Positions 47,931-57,600 are shown, numbered from the stretch's first letter. The stretch: 64,000 bases of DNA from an uncultured Clostridia bacterium (GCA_947385375.1 CANDKR010000002.1:62001-126000); one strand, 5' to 3'. Numbers and translations: made by a program. Notes: a model not told the origin generated them from the sequence alone.

Positions 47931-48470
47931 ATGGAGTTATTATTAGAAGCTAGAAAAGGTAATAAGGAAGCTTTTAAAGCAATTACCGAAGATTTAGAAA
48001 TTAAAATGTATAAGACTGCAAGATGCTATTTTACACTAGAAGAAGATGTTATTAAAGTTATGCAAATTTCTTTAAAACATTTATTTAAAGAAATAATCAA
48101 TGTACGAAAAGAAGAACAACTACTTCCACTTGCTATGAAGTTTTTGATTAAACACTGCGAAGAAATTTATCTGAAAAAAAGCAGAAATACAAAATGGCTT
48201 GATTATCTTAAGGATGATGATAATTCTAAAGCGATAGAATATAGAGAATATAGAGCAAATTCTATCACAGAAGAATGTATTACATCATTAACTAAAGATT
48301 TAAGGCTAATTTCTGTACTTTACTATTATGACGGTCTTGATGTACACCAAATAGCTACACTTTTGAAGAAATCTTCAAAAGATGTTGAAGCTGTTATAGA
48401 TGTAGCAAGAAACAGATTATTTGAAATTATTTCAGATGAAGGGACGAAGAAATACAATGATTATGTCTAA
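47931..48470 (+). CDS. ECF sigma factor-like protein
   Basis: The 179-residue protein has the layout of an ECF sigma: an N-terminal region (LLLEARKGNKEAFKAI) in place of sigma-2, and a C-terminal sigma-4-like helix-turn-helix (RLISVLYYYDGLDVHQIATLLKKSSKDVEAVIDVARNRL). The sigma-2 core is divergent. The next gene overlaps it and encodes a one-helix membrane protein, the usual sigma/anti-sigma pairing. The target promoters are unknown. Confidence 0.6.
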   Translation: MELLLEARKGNKEAFKAITEDLEIKMYKTARCYFTLEEDVIKVMQISLKHLFKEIINVRKEEQLLPLAMKFLIKHCEEIYLKKSRNTKWLDYLKDDDNSKAIEYREYRANSITEECITSLTKDLRLISVLYYYDGLDVHQIATLLKKSSKDVEAVIDVARNRLFEIISDEGTKKYNDYV

Positions 48471-49542
48471 TAATGAAAAAGATGAATTTATAAAGCAAAA
48501 ATTCGCAGAAGATAAACTAATGGTAAGTAGAGAACAAGTTGGTGTTCAAATTAAAAATGATATTGATGTAAGCAAGATTAGAATAAGAAAACATACTTAT
48601 TTAGAAAGATATTTGATGGTACTTTTAGTAGTACTATTATTGATTTCTGTTTTTTGTAATATATATTTGATTAAAAACAGAAATGCAAATCCAGAGCTTA
48701 AAAATAATGGATTAGCAGACGAATATACACCTAAAAATTTAATATTTGATGTTGATCCTATTATTAATAAAATAGAAGAAAATAGAGCTATGCAAAATAC
48801 TACTGTTGTAGATTTAGATACAGACGAAGATGACGAGCTTCCAGCAGATGATGAGAAAGAAGAAGAAGAGTCTACACCGCCAAAAACAGTTGAGGATACT
48901 CCAAGTTCACATGAAATAGATGAAGAAGTTATCGAGAAAGAACTTACGCAATACGCTATAACTATTGGTAGATATGGTGATGACGCTAGTGATTTAGAAA
49001 AAAATACTATGCTACTTTTAATAGCAAATGATTTTTTCAATAATAGTGTTTCAAAAAGTACAGGACTTGAACTTTCTTCAAATGGCAAATATGCCATGAC
49101 AGGAAAAAATGTTCATAAATTTGTTGAAGAATTAACAGGTACGAAAGTTAATGGTTACTTACAATCTTTTACAAATTATATGAAGTATAATGTAAATTCA
49201 AAATTCTATTCAGCAGGTGTTGATTCGACAAAATTAAATGAAGAAAAATATGAAATAACATCAATGAAAGTTACAGAAGGCAGCACAGCTGGAGAATATA
49301 AAGTTATAGGTAATATAAATAAAAAATCACAAATAGAAATTGTGGAAAAAGCCAATACAAGAGTTGAAGATATAGAAGCAAATTACTCTTTTGAAGCAAC
49401 TTTGGTAGAAAATAGTAATTACACTTATGTTCAATATCAAATTAAAGATTTTGTAACAGAATTAAGACCAGGAGACGAAGACAATATCATTAGATTAGTT
49501 GGTATTACTGAACAAGCAGAGGAAAATGCAAAAAAGAAATAA
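48457..49542 (+). CDS. Probable anti-sigma-like single-pass membrane protein
   Basis: The 361-residue protein has a short cytoplasmic N-terminus (about 45 residues), one helix (about 50-72) and an extracytoplasmic part with an acidic linker (TDEDDELPADDEKEEEES) and a domain of about 200 residues. The start at ATG 48457 overlaps the sigma-like gene by 14 bases, indicating coupled translation. It has no zinc-binding anti-sigma signature. Its anti-sigma role is inferred from order and topology. Confidence 0.5.
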   Translation: MIMSNNEKDEFIKQKFAEDKLMVSREQVGVQIKNDIDVSKIRIRKHTYLERYLMVLLVVLLLISVFCNIYLIKNRNANPELKNNGLADEYTPKNLIFDVDPIINKIEENRAMQNTTVVDLDTDEDDELPADDEKEEEESTPPKTVEDTPSSHEIDEEVIEKELTQYAITIGRYGDDASDLEKNTMLLLIANDFFNNSVSKSTGLELSSNGKYAMTGKNVHKFVEELTGTKVNGYLQSFTNYMKYNVNSKFYSAGVDSTKLNEEKYEITSMKVTEGSTAGEYKVIGNINKKSQIEIVEKANTRVEDIEANYSFEATLVENSNYTYVQYQIKDFVTELRPGDEDNIIRLVGITEQAEENAKKK

Positions 49543-49574
49543 TCTTAAGAAATATTAAATTTTTGTAAATGTAC

Positions 49575-49603
49575 TAGACAAAAATTTCAATATTAGTTAC
49601 AAT
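49575..49603 (+). promoter_or_regulatory. Probable sigma-A promoter
   Basis: TAGACA, 17 bases, TACAAT, 40 bases before the phosphodiester glycosidase gene. Confidence 0.55.
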
Positions 49604-49643
49604 AGATATTGTCGAAAAAAAGAAAAAAGAGGTATGAAAAATA

Positions 49644-50792
49644 ATGGAAAAAGAAACTAACAAAAGACCTGCTACAAAACCAAGTAGTAGCAATAGTAAT
49701 AATAGAAAGAAAAAACAAGGTAAAGGAAATGGTGGAAAAGTAAAAACTGTATTTACAGTATTATTTATATTAGGAACTATTGGAATATTTTCAGTATTAT
49801 TCTTATTATATGGACCATTTTCAGCTTTTAGAGATTGGTATATAACAACAGCTATGACAACAATGACACATCAATACTTAGCAACTTGGTTTTTTGATGA
49901 TGATGTAATAGAGCACGTATTAAATAACAACCAAATCATTGAAACAGATAAAATTTCAAACCCAGATTTGATTGACAAGAGTTTAGCAAACAAGACTACA
50001 TACGAAAATGAATATGAAAGACAAATATTAGAACGTGATGAAAAAAATAATGATTATAAAATCATTGAAATAAAAGGTAAAGGATATTCAGGATATTTAG
50101 TTGCTATATACGAGCCAGAAAGAATTAAAACAGTTGTAACTAAAAAACTAGGAACATCAGGACAATACTTAACAAAAATGGCAGCAGACAATGATGCTTT
50201 AATTGCTATTAATGGTGGTGGATTTGATGATCCAAACTTTAATAGTACAGGTGGTTCACCACTTGGATTAACAATTTGTAGTGGAAAAGAAGCTACATCA
50301 AAATCTTATTCTGGTGCCGGTGGAATTATCGGATTTGATAAAGATGATAGATTACTTTTAGGAAAAATGACAACATCACAAGTAACAAAAGCAAATATTC
50401 GTGATTGTGTTACTTTCGGACCATTCTTAATAGTAGATGGTGTTCCATCTAAAGTTTTAGGTAATGGTGGTTGGGGTTCTGCTCCAAGATCAGCAATTGG
50501 ACAAAGAAAAGATGGTATTGTACTATTCTTAGTTGTAGATGGAAGAACAGTTACAAGACCAGGTGCTGATATGGACGACTTAATAGAAGTTATGCAAAGA
50601 TATGGTGCTATAAATGCTGCTAACTTAGATGGTGGTACATCAAGCGTATTAGTAGTAAATGATACAATTGTAAATGACCCAATTGATAGCACAGGTGCCC
50701 ATAAGACAAGACCTATTGCAACAGGATTTGTACTTACAAAAGACGATAGTGATGACGGTGATCGCACATTAGTAGAAGATAAATTAAAATAA
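49644..50792 (+). CDS. Membrane-anchored phosphodiester glycosidase (NAGPA-like domain)
   Basis: The 382-residue protein has a basic, Asn/Lys-rich N-terminus, one helix (about 34-58) and an extracytoplasmic NAGPA domain: ALIAINGGGFDDP, NIRDCVTFGPFLIVDG, APRSAIGQRKDG, VVDGRTVTRPGADMDDL and NLDGGTSSVLV. The family cleaves phosphodiester-linked sugars and is found with exopolysaccharide and wall genes. It probably acts on wall teichoic or phosphoglycan material, by inference. It has its own promoter and terminator. Confidence 0.85.
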   Translation: MEKETNKRPATKPSSSNSNNRKKKQGKGNGGKVKTVFTVLFILGTIGIFSVLFLLYGPFSAFRDWYITTAMTTMTHQYLATWFFDDDVIEHVLNNNQIIETDKISNPDLIDKSLANKTTYENEYERQILERDEKNNDYKIIEIKGKGYSGYLVAIYEPERIKTVVTKKLGTSGQYLTKMAADNDALIAINGGGFDDPNFNSTGGSPLGLTICSGKEATSKSYSGAGGIIGFDKDDRLLLGKMTTSQVTKANIRDCVTFGPFLIVDGVPSKVLGNGGWGSAPRSAIGQRKDGIVLFLVVDGRTVTRPGADMDDLIEVMQRYGAINAANLDGGTSSVLVVNDTIVNDPIDSTGAHKTRPIATGFVLTKDDSDDGDRTLVEDKLK

Positions 50793-50798
50793 ATTTTA

Positions 50799-50824
50799 GC
50801 TCTGGATTTTTCCAGAGCTTTTCT
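50799..50824 (+). terminator. Rho-independent terminator
   Basis: GCTCTGGA/TCCAGAGC with a TTTT loop and T-rich tail. Confidence 0.88.
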
Positions 50825-50825
50825 A

Positions 50826-50854
50826 TTGATTTATGAAATGATATATAATATAAT
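50826..50854 (+). promoter_or_regulatory. Sigma-A promoter of the vanW-like gene
   Basis: TTGATT, 17 bases, TATAAT, immediately after the terminator. Confidence 0.65.
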
Positions 50855-50890
50855 GTGAAAGGAAAAATAATAATATAAAAAGGAAAAAAT

Positions 50891-52471
50891 ATGTCAGATT
50901 TTAGACTTGCAAAAAATAAGAACATAGTGAAAATGTTTAGAAGAGATAATACTTTATTCATTTACGTAATAATGGTAGCAATAGCTATTGGTATAGTTTT
51001 AGCTAGCTTTTTTGCGTTTTATAGAAATCATATAAACAGCAATACTATCCAATCTGGTGTATTTATTAAAGGTACAAACGTATCTGGACTTACTAAAGCT
51101 GAGGCTTGTAAAAAAATAGAGGAAAACTTAAAAAGTCAAATGAATGAATGTATAGTCCTTACTTATAAGAACTATAATTATAATGTAGCAATTGAACAAA
51201 TTGAAGCAGAATTTGATGTTGAGGCTTCTGTGGACTTTGCATATAATATAGCAAGAACAGGTTCATTAATGCAAAATGTTAAAGATTATATTGCAGTACT
51301 TATGACACATATAGATATTGACCCAATTTTGAAATATAATGAACAAGCTCTTAGAGATTATATAGTAGATATTGAAGCCAAGTTACCAGACCAATTAGAA
51401 CAAAGTAGTTATTACTTAGAAGATGATGACGAGCTTATCATAACAAATGGTGTAAATGGAGCAGGAATATATGTTGAAGATTTAGAAAAAACTATACTAT
51501 CAGCACTTCAAGATATAAGTTATAGTCATCAATATATTGAAATTCCAACCTATGTAAAATATCCTGACCCTATTGATGTAGAAAGTATCCATGACGATAT
51601 TTATGTTGAAACACAAGACGCATATTTTATGAAAGAGCCAGAATATATGGTATATCCACATGTGGTAGGTGTAGATTTTAATGTAGGTGCTGTTCAAGAA
51701 TATATTAACGAAAACCCTGATTTTACAGATTATAAAATATCTTTGACATTAACTAAGCCAGAGGTACTTACAGATGATATAGGAATGGAAGCTTTTCCAC
51801 ACAGACTTGCAAGCTATACAACAGAATATGTAAATAACCCTAACAGAACAACAAACTTAAGGCTTGCCTCTAATAAGATAGACGGTACAGTTATAATGCC
51901 TGGAGATGTGTTTTCTTTTAACAAAGTTGTAGGAAAAAGGACAAGAGCAGCGGGATATAAGGACGCAGCTATTTTCCAAGATGGAGGCGTAACAGATGGA
52001 CTAGCTGGTGGTATTTGTCAAATTTCTAGTACTTTATATAATGCAGCTCTTTATGCAGATATGACAATGACTTCAAGAAGGAATCATATGTTTATACCAT
52101 CTTATGTAGAAGGCGGAAGAGACGCAACAGTTGTATGGGGTTCAACGGATTTTAGATTTAGAAACGATAGAAATTATCCAATAAAAATAGAGTCTAGTGT
52201 AGAAAATGGAGAAGCAACAATTTCTATTTATGGTTTAAGAAGAGAGACGGAATACGATATTTCAATTGAAACATCCAAAGTAAGAACTATCAAATACTCA
52301 ACTGAATATAAGAAAAAATCAGGATATTCAAGTGGAGAAGTGATTCAAGGTGGAGTAAATGGTTCTGTTTGGGATTCTTGGAGAGTTTATAAACAAGATG
52401 GACAAGTAGTAAAGAAAGAAAAATTATATCGTGACACATATAGTGCACAAAACAGAATTATTGCAAAATAG
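50891..52471 (+). CDS. VanW-family envelope protein
   Basis: The 526-residue protein has one N-terminal helix (about 24-46), two YoaR-like putative peptidoglycan-binding repeats (GVFIKGTNVSGLTKAEACKKIEE and a second near 180-280) and the VanW domain (NRTTNLRLASNKIDGTVIMPGDVFSFN, GGICQISSTLYNAAL, RRNHMFIPSYVEGG). VanW proteins occur with glycopeptide resistance clusters but most are general wall proteins. No van genes are near. AAAGGAAAA precedes ATG. Confidence 0.85.
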   Translation: MSDFRLAKNKNIVKMFRRDNTLFIYVIMVAIAIGIVLASFFAFYRNHINSNTIQSGVFIKGTNVSGLTKAEACKKIEENLKSQMNECIVLTYKNYNYNVAIEQIEAEFDVEASVDFAYNIARTGSLMQNVKDYIAVLMTHIDIDPILKYNEQALRDYIVDIEAKLPDQLEQSSYYLEDDDELIITNGVNGAGIYVEDLEKTILSALQDISYSHQYIEIPTYVKYPDPIDVESIHDDIYVETQDAYFMKEPEYMVYPHVVGVDFNVGAVQEYINENPDFTDYKISLTLTKPEVLTDDIGMEAFPHRLASYTTEYVNNPNRTTNLRLASNKIDGTVIMPGDVFSFNKVVGKRTRAAGYKDAAIFQDGGVTDGLAGGICQISSTLYNAALYADMTMTSRRNHMFIPSYVEGGRDATVVWGSTDFRFRNDRNYPIKIESSVENGEATISIYGLRRETEYDISIETSKVRTIKYSTEYKKKSGYSSGEVIQGGVNGSVWDSWRVYKQDGQVVKKEKLYRDTYSAQNRIIAK

Positions 52472-52481
52472 AGGAAAAACA

Positions 52482-53147
52482 ATGAGAATTAGAAGAAAGA
52501 AATGGGCTGAAAAAGAGCTACAAGAAGCAAAATTTTATATTGATAAACCTGAAGTAAATAAAGGAAAATGGAATAAGTATTTTTCTAAAGAGCAACCAAT
52601 ATATGTTGAACTTGGCTGTGGAAAAGGCATTTTTATAGCAACTTTAGCTAAGAAACATAACAATATAAATTACATTGCAGTCGATATGATAGAAGCAATG
52701 CTTGGGCTTTCAAAGCGAAATATAGAAGAAGCATATAATTTTGAATACCCAGAAAACTTAGCGTTAATTAGAGCAAATGTGGAACTTATAGACAATGTTT
52801 TTGGTGATGGAGATAAAGTAGATAGAATTTATATTAACTTCTGTAATCCTTGGCCAAAAGCTAAACATAATAAAAGAAGATTAACACACACAAGGCAGTT
52901 AGAAAAATATAAAACTTTCTTAAAAGAAAATGGAGAAATTTATTTTAAGACAGATGATGACGAGCTTTTTGAAGCAAGTTTAGAATATTTTAAAGAAGCT
53001 GGATTTAAAATAGATAAAATAACGTACGACCTTCATAAAGAAGCAATTTTTGAAGAAAATATTGAAACAGAACATGAAAAAATGTTTTCAGCAGAAGGTA
53101 TTAAAATAAAGGCATTAATTGCTGTGAATAACCTTACAAAATCTTAA
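52482..53147 (+). CDS. trmB: tRNA (guanine-N7-)-methyltransferase
   Basis: TrmB makes m7G46 in tRNA variable loops. The 221 residues have the SAM site VELGCGKGIFIATLA, the YIAVDMIEAML segment, YINFCNPWPKAKHNKRRLTH and NGEIYFKTDDDELF, all typical. ATG 52482 with GAGG upstream is chosen; the longer frame would run back into the vanW-like gene. Confidence 0.93.
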   Translation: MRIRRKKWAEKELQEAKFYIDKPEVNKGKWNKYFSKEQPIYVELGCGKGIFIATLAKKHNNINYIAVDMIEAMLGLSKRNIEEAYNFEYPENLALIRANVELIDNVFGDGDKVDRIYINFCNPWPKAKHNKRRLTHTRQLEKYKTFLKENGEIYFKTDDDELFEASLEYFKEAGFKIDKITYDLHKEAIFEENIETEHEKMFSAEGIKIKALIAVNNLTKS

Positions 53148-53212
53148 GATTATTTTAAGGTTATACATATACAATTCAAATAGATTAAAAATATATAAGG
53201 AGGACTAGAGCT

Positions 53213-54358
53213 TTGATAGAAGTAAAAAATGTCAGTAAAAAGTATGGTAAGTTTTATGCTGTAAGAGACATAAGCTTTACAATCAAAGAAGGCGAAATAG
53301 TAGGCTTTTTAGGACGTAATGGTGCTGGTAAATCAACAACTATGAATATGATTACTGGTTTCATTGAGCCTAGCGAAGGTACTATTATCGTAAATGGCTA
53401 TGATGTAGACAGAAAGCCAAAAAAAGTAAAGGAACAAATTGGTTATATGCCAGAAGGGACACCACTTTACTATGATTTAACAGTAAAAGAGTTTGTTAGT
53501 TATATGGCAGAACTTAAATTAATTCCTAGAAAAGAGCGTAAAGCAGCAGTAGCTAAAGCCATCGAAGAAACTGGCTTAGAAAAAGTTCAAAACAAATTAA
53601 CTAAAAATTTATCAAGAGGTTACAAACAGAGGGTAAGTATGGCAGGTGCAATTGTTGGTGACCCTAAAATACTAATTTTAGATGAACCTACAGTAGGACT
53701 AGACCCTAAACAAGTAATCGAAATAAGAGAACTTATTAAGTCTTTCAGAAAAAATCACACAGTTATCTTAAGTTCACACATACTTTCAGAAGTTAGCCAA
53801 ATCTGTGAGAAAGTCATTATCATAGATAAGGGAGAGGTAGTCGCAGTCGATACACCTAATAATCTTGAGAAAGAGGCAGTAGGTGATAAGGAAATTTTAA
53901 GACTAACTGTTGAAGACGAAAATGACAAATTTGAAACTATCAAGGAGTCTATTTCTAATATTAAAGAGATTAAGTTTGTCAGAACAAATGATGATAAATC
54001 AAAAGAATATGTTATAGAAACAAATTCAGATGAAGATATTAGAAAAGTTATGTTTAGTAAATGTGCTGAACTTGGAGTTGTTATTTTAGAAATGAAGAAA
54101 GATACAGCTTCATTAGAAGATGCGTTTATTAAAATCGTTGAAGATAGACCAGAATATAGCGAAAAAGAAATTGAAAAACAAGAATATGAAAAAGAACTTG
54201 AAGGGTTAAGACAAGAACTTACAGAAAAGAAAGAAGAAAAAGAGTTTAGAAAACAAGCTAAAAAAGAAGAAAAGGCTCGTAAGAAAGCTCAAAAAGAAGA
54301 GAGAAAAGCTAGTAAAGAGGCTAGTAAAGAAGAAAACAAAGAAGGAGGAGATAAATAA
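53213..54358 (+). CDS. ABC ATP-binding protein of a Gld-type system
   Basis: The 381-residue ATPase has Walker A GRNGAGKST, signature-type NLSRGYKQRVSMA, Walker B ILDEPTVGLDPKQ and SSHILSE. After residue about 220 a regulatory region is followed by a long Lys/Glu-rich tail, an unusual addition. A GTTTGATAG-type TTG start follows AAGGAGG. Its stop overlaps the permease ATG by one base, as in the gldA-gldF pair of gliding bacteria and many Clostridia. The cargo is unknown. Confidence 0.85.
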   Translation: MIEVKNVSKKYGKFYAVRDISFTIKEGEIVGFLGRNGAGKSTTMNMITGFIEPSEGTIIVNGYDVDRKPKKVKEQIGYMPEGTPLYYDLTVKEFVSYMAELKLIPRKERKAAVAKAIEETGLEKVQNKLTKNLSRGYKQRVSMAGAIVGDPKILILDEPTVGLDPKQVIEIRELIKSFRKNHTVILSSHILSEVSQICEKVIIIDKGEVVAVDTPNNLEKEAVGDKEILRLTVEDENDKFETIKESISNIKEIKFVRTNDDKSKEYVIETNSDEDIRKVMFSKCAELGVVILEMKKDTASLEDAFIKIVEDRPEYSEKEIEKQEYEKELEGLRQELTEKKEEKEFRKQAKKEEKARKKAQKEERKASKEASKEENKEGGDK

Positions 54359-55038
54359 TGTTAGCAATACTAAAAAAAGAATTTAAAAGTTATTTACTAT
54401 CTCCGATAGGATATATATTTGTAGGATTATTTATCCTTATGTTTAGTATATTTTTTATGGTAACAAAATTTAATTATTCAGTATTAAATTTTGAGTACCT
54501 ATTTTACAATGGTGCTACAATTCTTACTTTTATAACACCAGTGCTTACAATGAGAATGTTCTCAGAAGAAAGAAAAAATGGTACAGAGCAACTTATACTT
54601 ACTTCTCCAAGAAGTATTACATCAGTAGTACTTGGAAAGTTTTTTGCAGCAGCTCTTATAATGCTTATAACAGAAGCACTTACATTTATGTATTTTGGAA
54701 TACTTAAATATTTTGGTGATCCATCAATAATGGTGGCACTTTCAACACTTGGAGGATTCTTCCTATTAGCACTTGCATATATTTCTTTTGGTATGTTTGC
54801 TTCAAGCTTAACAGAAAATCAAATTATTGCTTGTGTATTAACAATAGGTGTATTTATAGCAATGTGGTTTTTACCAAACTTAGTGCCAGCATTAGCACCA
54901 TTTTCATTAATTAATATGTTTGATAAATTCCCATCAGGAGTTATTTCAATAACAGAAGTGATTACTTATATAACATTCACAATATTGTGTGTATTACTTA
55001 CAATTATTGTGTTACAAAGAAGAAAAAGCGTAAAATAG
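54358..55038 (+). CDS. ABC-2-type permease (GldF-like)
   Basis: The 226-residue protein has six helices. Conserved features are LKKEFKSYLLSPIGYIF near the start and TPVLTMRMFSEERKNGTEQLILTSP after the second helix, typical of GldF/NosY-type permeases. It overlaps the ATPase gene by one base and is followed by the GldG-like gene. Confidence 0.85.
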   Translation: MLAILKKEFKSYLLSPIGYIFVGLFILMFSIFFMVTKFNYSVLNFEYLFYNGATILTFITPVLTMRMFSEERKNGTEQLILTSPRSITSVVLGKFFAAALIMLITEALTFMYFGILKYFGDPSIMVALSTLGGFFLLALAYISFGMFASSLTENQIIACVLTIGVFIAMWFLPNLVPALAPFSLINMFDKFPSGVISITEVITYITFTILCVLLTIIVLQRRKSVK

Positions 55039-55051
55039 GAGGAAAGTTTAA

Positions 55052-56599
55052 ATGAATGATAATGAAGAAAAAGCTATTATTGAAAAGCCAAAGCCAAAGA
55101 AAAGCATAAAAGAAACGATAACTCTTATGATACGTAAAAGATGGCTTACTAGTACTACACAAACTTTGATTTTAGTATTTGTGTTATGTGCAGCTTTTCT
55201 AGCAATAAATTTATATTGCCAAAGTATAGAATTGCCTGAAATAGATGTTACAGAAAATAAAATTTATACTTTGTCAGATAGTTCAAAAGATGCAATTAAG
55301 AAAATAAATAAAGATGTAAAAATATATGCTTATGGTTATGAAGAAAATGCTAATTTAATTTCATTAATAAAACAATATATTGCTGAAAATAATCATATTA
55401 GCTATGAGCTTCTTTCAGAAGAATCAAATCTTGCAAAAGTTCAAGAATATGAACTAAGTCAAGGATATCAAATAGTAATCTTAGAATCAGGAGAGTCTAA
55501 GAAGGTTATAGATGCTTCTTATGAATTCTATTCTTATGATTATGAAATTGGTCAAAAGGTAGATTTAACAGAGCAAACTCTTACTAATTCATTACTTGGA
55601 ATTACAGCAGATGTAAAACCAAAAGTATATTTTACAACAGGACATACAGAATATGATTTACAAGGTGAGCTTGGAGTATTATCTACTTATTTAACTAACG
55701 AGTCATATCAGCCAGAAGCACTTAACTTATTAACAGCTGGAAGTATCCCAGAAGATTGTAATTTATTAGTTATAATGTCACCAGTTAAAGACTTTATGGA
55801 AGCAGAAGTAAATGCAATTTTAGATTATATTAATAAAGGTGGAAATATAGTTATTACTTCTGATGTTGGAAATTTAGATGAAAGCTATGCAAATTTATCT
55901 AAAATATATGAAGCCTATGGTGTAACAATGGACAACAAAGGATATGTTTATGAGACAGAAGCAGGAAGAACAGCAGCAAATTATCCAAATATCTTTACAC
56001 CAGTTATTGTACCAGGAAATGAAATTACAGAAGATATTTATTCATCAAATGGTGGCTTATGGTTAATATATGCAGGTAGATTAAAATTCAAAACAGAAGA
56101 AGAATTAGCAGCAATGAATGTAACAAGACAAGATTTATTAACATCATCTGAAAATGCAATGTTTGTTAATGATATTTCACAAGATGTTACAGCCGCTGCT
56201 CAGTCTGCTGAAAAGGGACAATCAACAATTGCTTCATTGTTGACAAAAACTATAACACCAGCAACAGAAAAGACAGAAACAGAGGAAGCAAAAGAAGCAG
56301 TAGAATCAAAATTGGTAATTATTGCAAATTCAAGCTTTATAACAGATTATAAAGTAGAGCAATTAGATTCAAACTATCCAGTGTCTTACTTAGGTAATAA
56401 CAAAGACTTTATGTTAAACTCAATTTCAGCTTTAACAGATAGAGAAGATACTATCAAAATAAGAAAAGATATGTCAACATCAACATATCAACCAACACAA
56501 GAAGAACATACAGTAGTTGTTATAATTATATTTGCAGTACCAGTTATAATTATCTTAGCAGGTATTATAGTATGGAATATTAGAAGAAGAAAAAGATAA
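55052..56599 (+). CDS. GldG-like ABC-associated membrane protein
   Basis: The 515-residue protein has an N-terminal helix (about 35-58), an extracytoplasmic GldG/DUF4350-type domain (DVTENKIYTLSDSSKDAI at its start, then VYFTTGHTEYDLQGELG and NLLVIMSPVKDFMEAEVNAILDYI) and a C-terminal helix (about 487-508). It completes the ATPase/permease/GldG trio, which here is likely an exporter or envelope machine, not a motility engine, since no other gliding genes are seen. Confidence 0.82.
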   Translation: MNDNEEKAIIEKPKPKKSIKETITLMIRKRWLTSTTQTLILVFVLCAAFLAINLYCQSIELPEIDVTENKIYTLSDSSKDAIKKINKDVKIYAYGYEENANLISLIKQYIAENNHISYELLSEESNLAKVQEYELSQGYQIVILESGESKKVIDASYEFYSYDYEIGQKVDLTEQTLTNSLLGITADVKPKVYFTTGHTEYDLQGELGVLSTYLTNESYQPEALNLLTAGSIPEDCNLLVIMSPVKDFMEAEVNAILDYINKGGNIVITSDVGNLDESYANLSKIYEAYGVTMDNKGYVYETEAGRTAANYPNIFTPVIVPGNEITEDIYSSNGGLWLIYAGRLKFKTEEELAAMNVTRQDLLTSSENAMFVNDISQDVTAAAQSAEKGQSTIASLLTKTITPATEKTETEEAKEAVESKLVIIANSSFITDYKVEQLDSNYPVSYLGNNKDFMLNSISALTDREDTIKIRKDMSTSTYQPTQEEHTVVVIIIFAVPVIIILAGIIVWNIRRRKR

Positions 56600-56660
56600 T
56601 TAACATAAAATGTAACATTTTTAATAGAAAAAGCATTAAATAGCTATGAGGTGAAAGAAA

Positions 56661-57395
56661 ATGAATAATCACTTTATAGCTATTTTTGTCGGAGTAATTA
56701 TGCCATTTATTGGAACAACTCTTGGAGCTTGTGTTGTATTATTATTTAAAAACAAAATAAATGAAAAATTTAATAAAGTATTTTTAGGTTTCAGTAGTGG
56801 AGTAATGATTGCAGCATCTTGTTGGTCACTTATTATCCCATCGATTGAGATGGCAGAAGAGCAGGGGATAATAGCATGGCTGCCAGCTTGTATAGGAATT
56901 TTAATAGGAAGTTTTTTCATACCTATTTGCGATAAATTTATTAAGTACCAAAAAGATAATTTATACTTAGCAATCACTCTTCATAATATACCAGAAGGAA
57001 TTGCAGTAGGTGTTGCGCTTGCTAGTGCTTTATATGGCGATTTTGAAACAGCGATTATACCAGCACTTATACTTAGTATGGGAATTGCAATACAAAATTT
57101 TCCAGAAGGTGCAGCTGTATCTTTACCACTTAGAAGTAGAGGAATGAGTGTAAAAAAAGCTTTTGGTTTAGGAGTTCTTTCAGGAGTAGTTGAGCCAATT
57201 GCGTCTTGTATAACTTTAGCATTTTCGTTTATTCTAGAACCAATGTTACCATATCTTTTAGCTTTTGCAGCAGGTGCTATGATTTTTGTAGTAGTAGAAG
57301 AATTAGTGCCAGCCTTTAAAGGAGAAAAGTTAGGTACTTATGCACTTGTAATTGGTTTTATAATAATGATGATATTAGATGTAGCTTTGGGATAA
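56661..57395 (+). CDS. ZIP-family divalent metal transporter
   Basis: The 244-residue protein has about eight helices. The ZIP metal-site motifs are present: LHNIPEGIAVGVAL in helix IV and IQNFPEGAAVSLPLR in helix V, each with the His/Asn/Glu-type ligands, and a C-terminal VVEELVPA. It probably imports zinc or iron. GAGGTGAAAG precedes ATG. Confidence 0.9.
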   Translation: MNNHFIAIFVGVIMPFIGTTLGACVVLLFKNKINEKFNKVFLGFSSGVMIAASCWSLIIPSIEMAEEQGIIAWLPACIGILIGSFFIPICDKFIKYQKDNLYLAITLHNIPEGIAVGVALASALYGDFETAIIPALILSMGIAIQNFPEGAAVSLPLRSRGMSVKKAFGLGVLSGVVEPIASCITLAFSFILEPMLPYLLAFAAGAMIFVVVEELVPAFKGEKLGTYALVIGFIIMMILDVALG

Positions 57396-57402
57396 AAGAT
57401 AC

Positions 57403-57431
57403 TTGACAATCGTATTAAAAATATGTATAAT
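57403..57431 (+). promoter_or_regulatory. Consensus sigma-A promoter
   Basis: TTGACA and TATAAT with a 17-base spacer, the best promoter match in the window. It drives the 37-codon frame below. Confidence 0.85.
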
Positions 57432-57464
57432 AATAATGTATTTTTTGTTAAGGCAGGATTTATT

Positions 57465-57578
57465 ATGGAAAAGTCACTGATGATAATTAACAATATAAAT
57501 CACAAGGGTAAGCTATATGAAGCTTATTCAATTTTGGTAAATCAAAAACAAGGAATAATAGCATATAAGGGAAGATAG
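57465..57578 (+). CDS. Small 37-residue protein or leader peptide
   Basis: ATG 57465, preceded by AAGGCAGG, opens a 37-codon frame (starting MEKSLMIINNINHKGKLYEA, ending YKGR). It is basic, Asn/Lys-rich and not hydrophobic. It has its own strong promoter, and its stop codon sits inside the stem of a terminator hairpin, so it forms a complete short transcription unit of about 170 bases before purA. It could be a real small protein, a leader peptide or a small RNA with an accidental frame. Confidence 0.45.
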   Translation: MEKSLMIINNINHKGKLYEAYSILVNQKQGIIAYKGR

Positions 57579-57600
57579 TATCATACTATCTTCTTATTAT
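57571..57600 (+). terminator. Terminator after the small gene
   Basis: GAAGATAGTA-TCA-TACTATCTTC followed by TTATTATTTTG. Confidence 0.75.

Noticed and set aside
50891..52471. Vancomycin-resistance locus suggested by the VanW domain
   Set aside because: No vanH, vanA-type ligase, vanX or vanS/vanR genes are near; VanW-domain proteins are widespread in Clostridia.
53213..56599. Gliding motility locus
   Set aside because: Only the ABC trio resembles GldA/F/G. No other gliding genes are present, and such trios are common in non-gliding Firmicutes.
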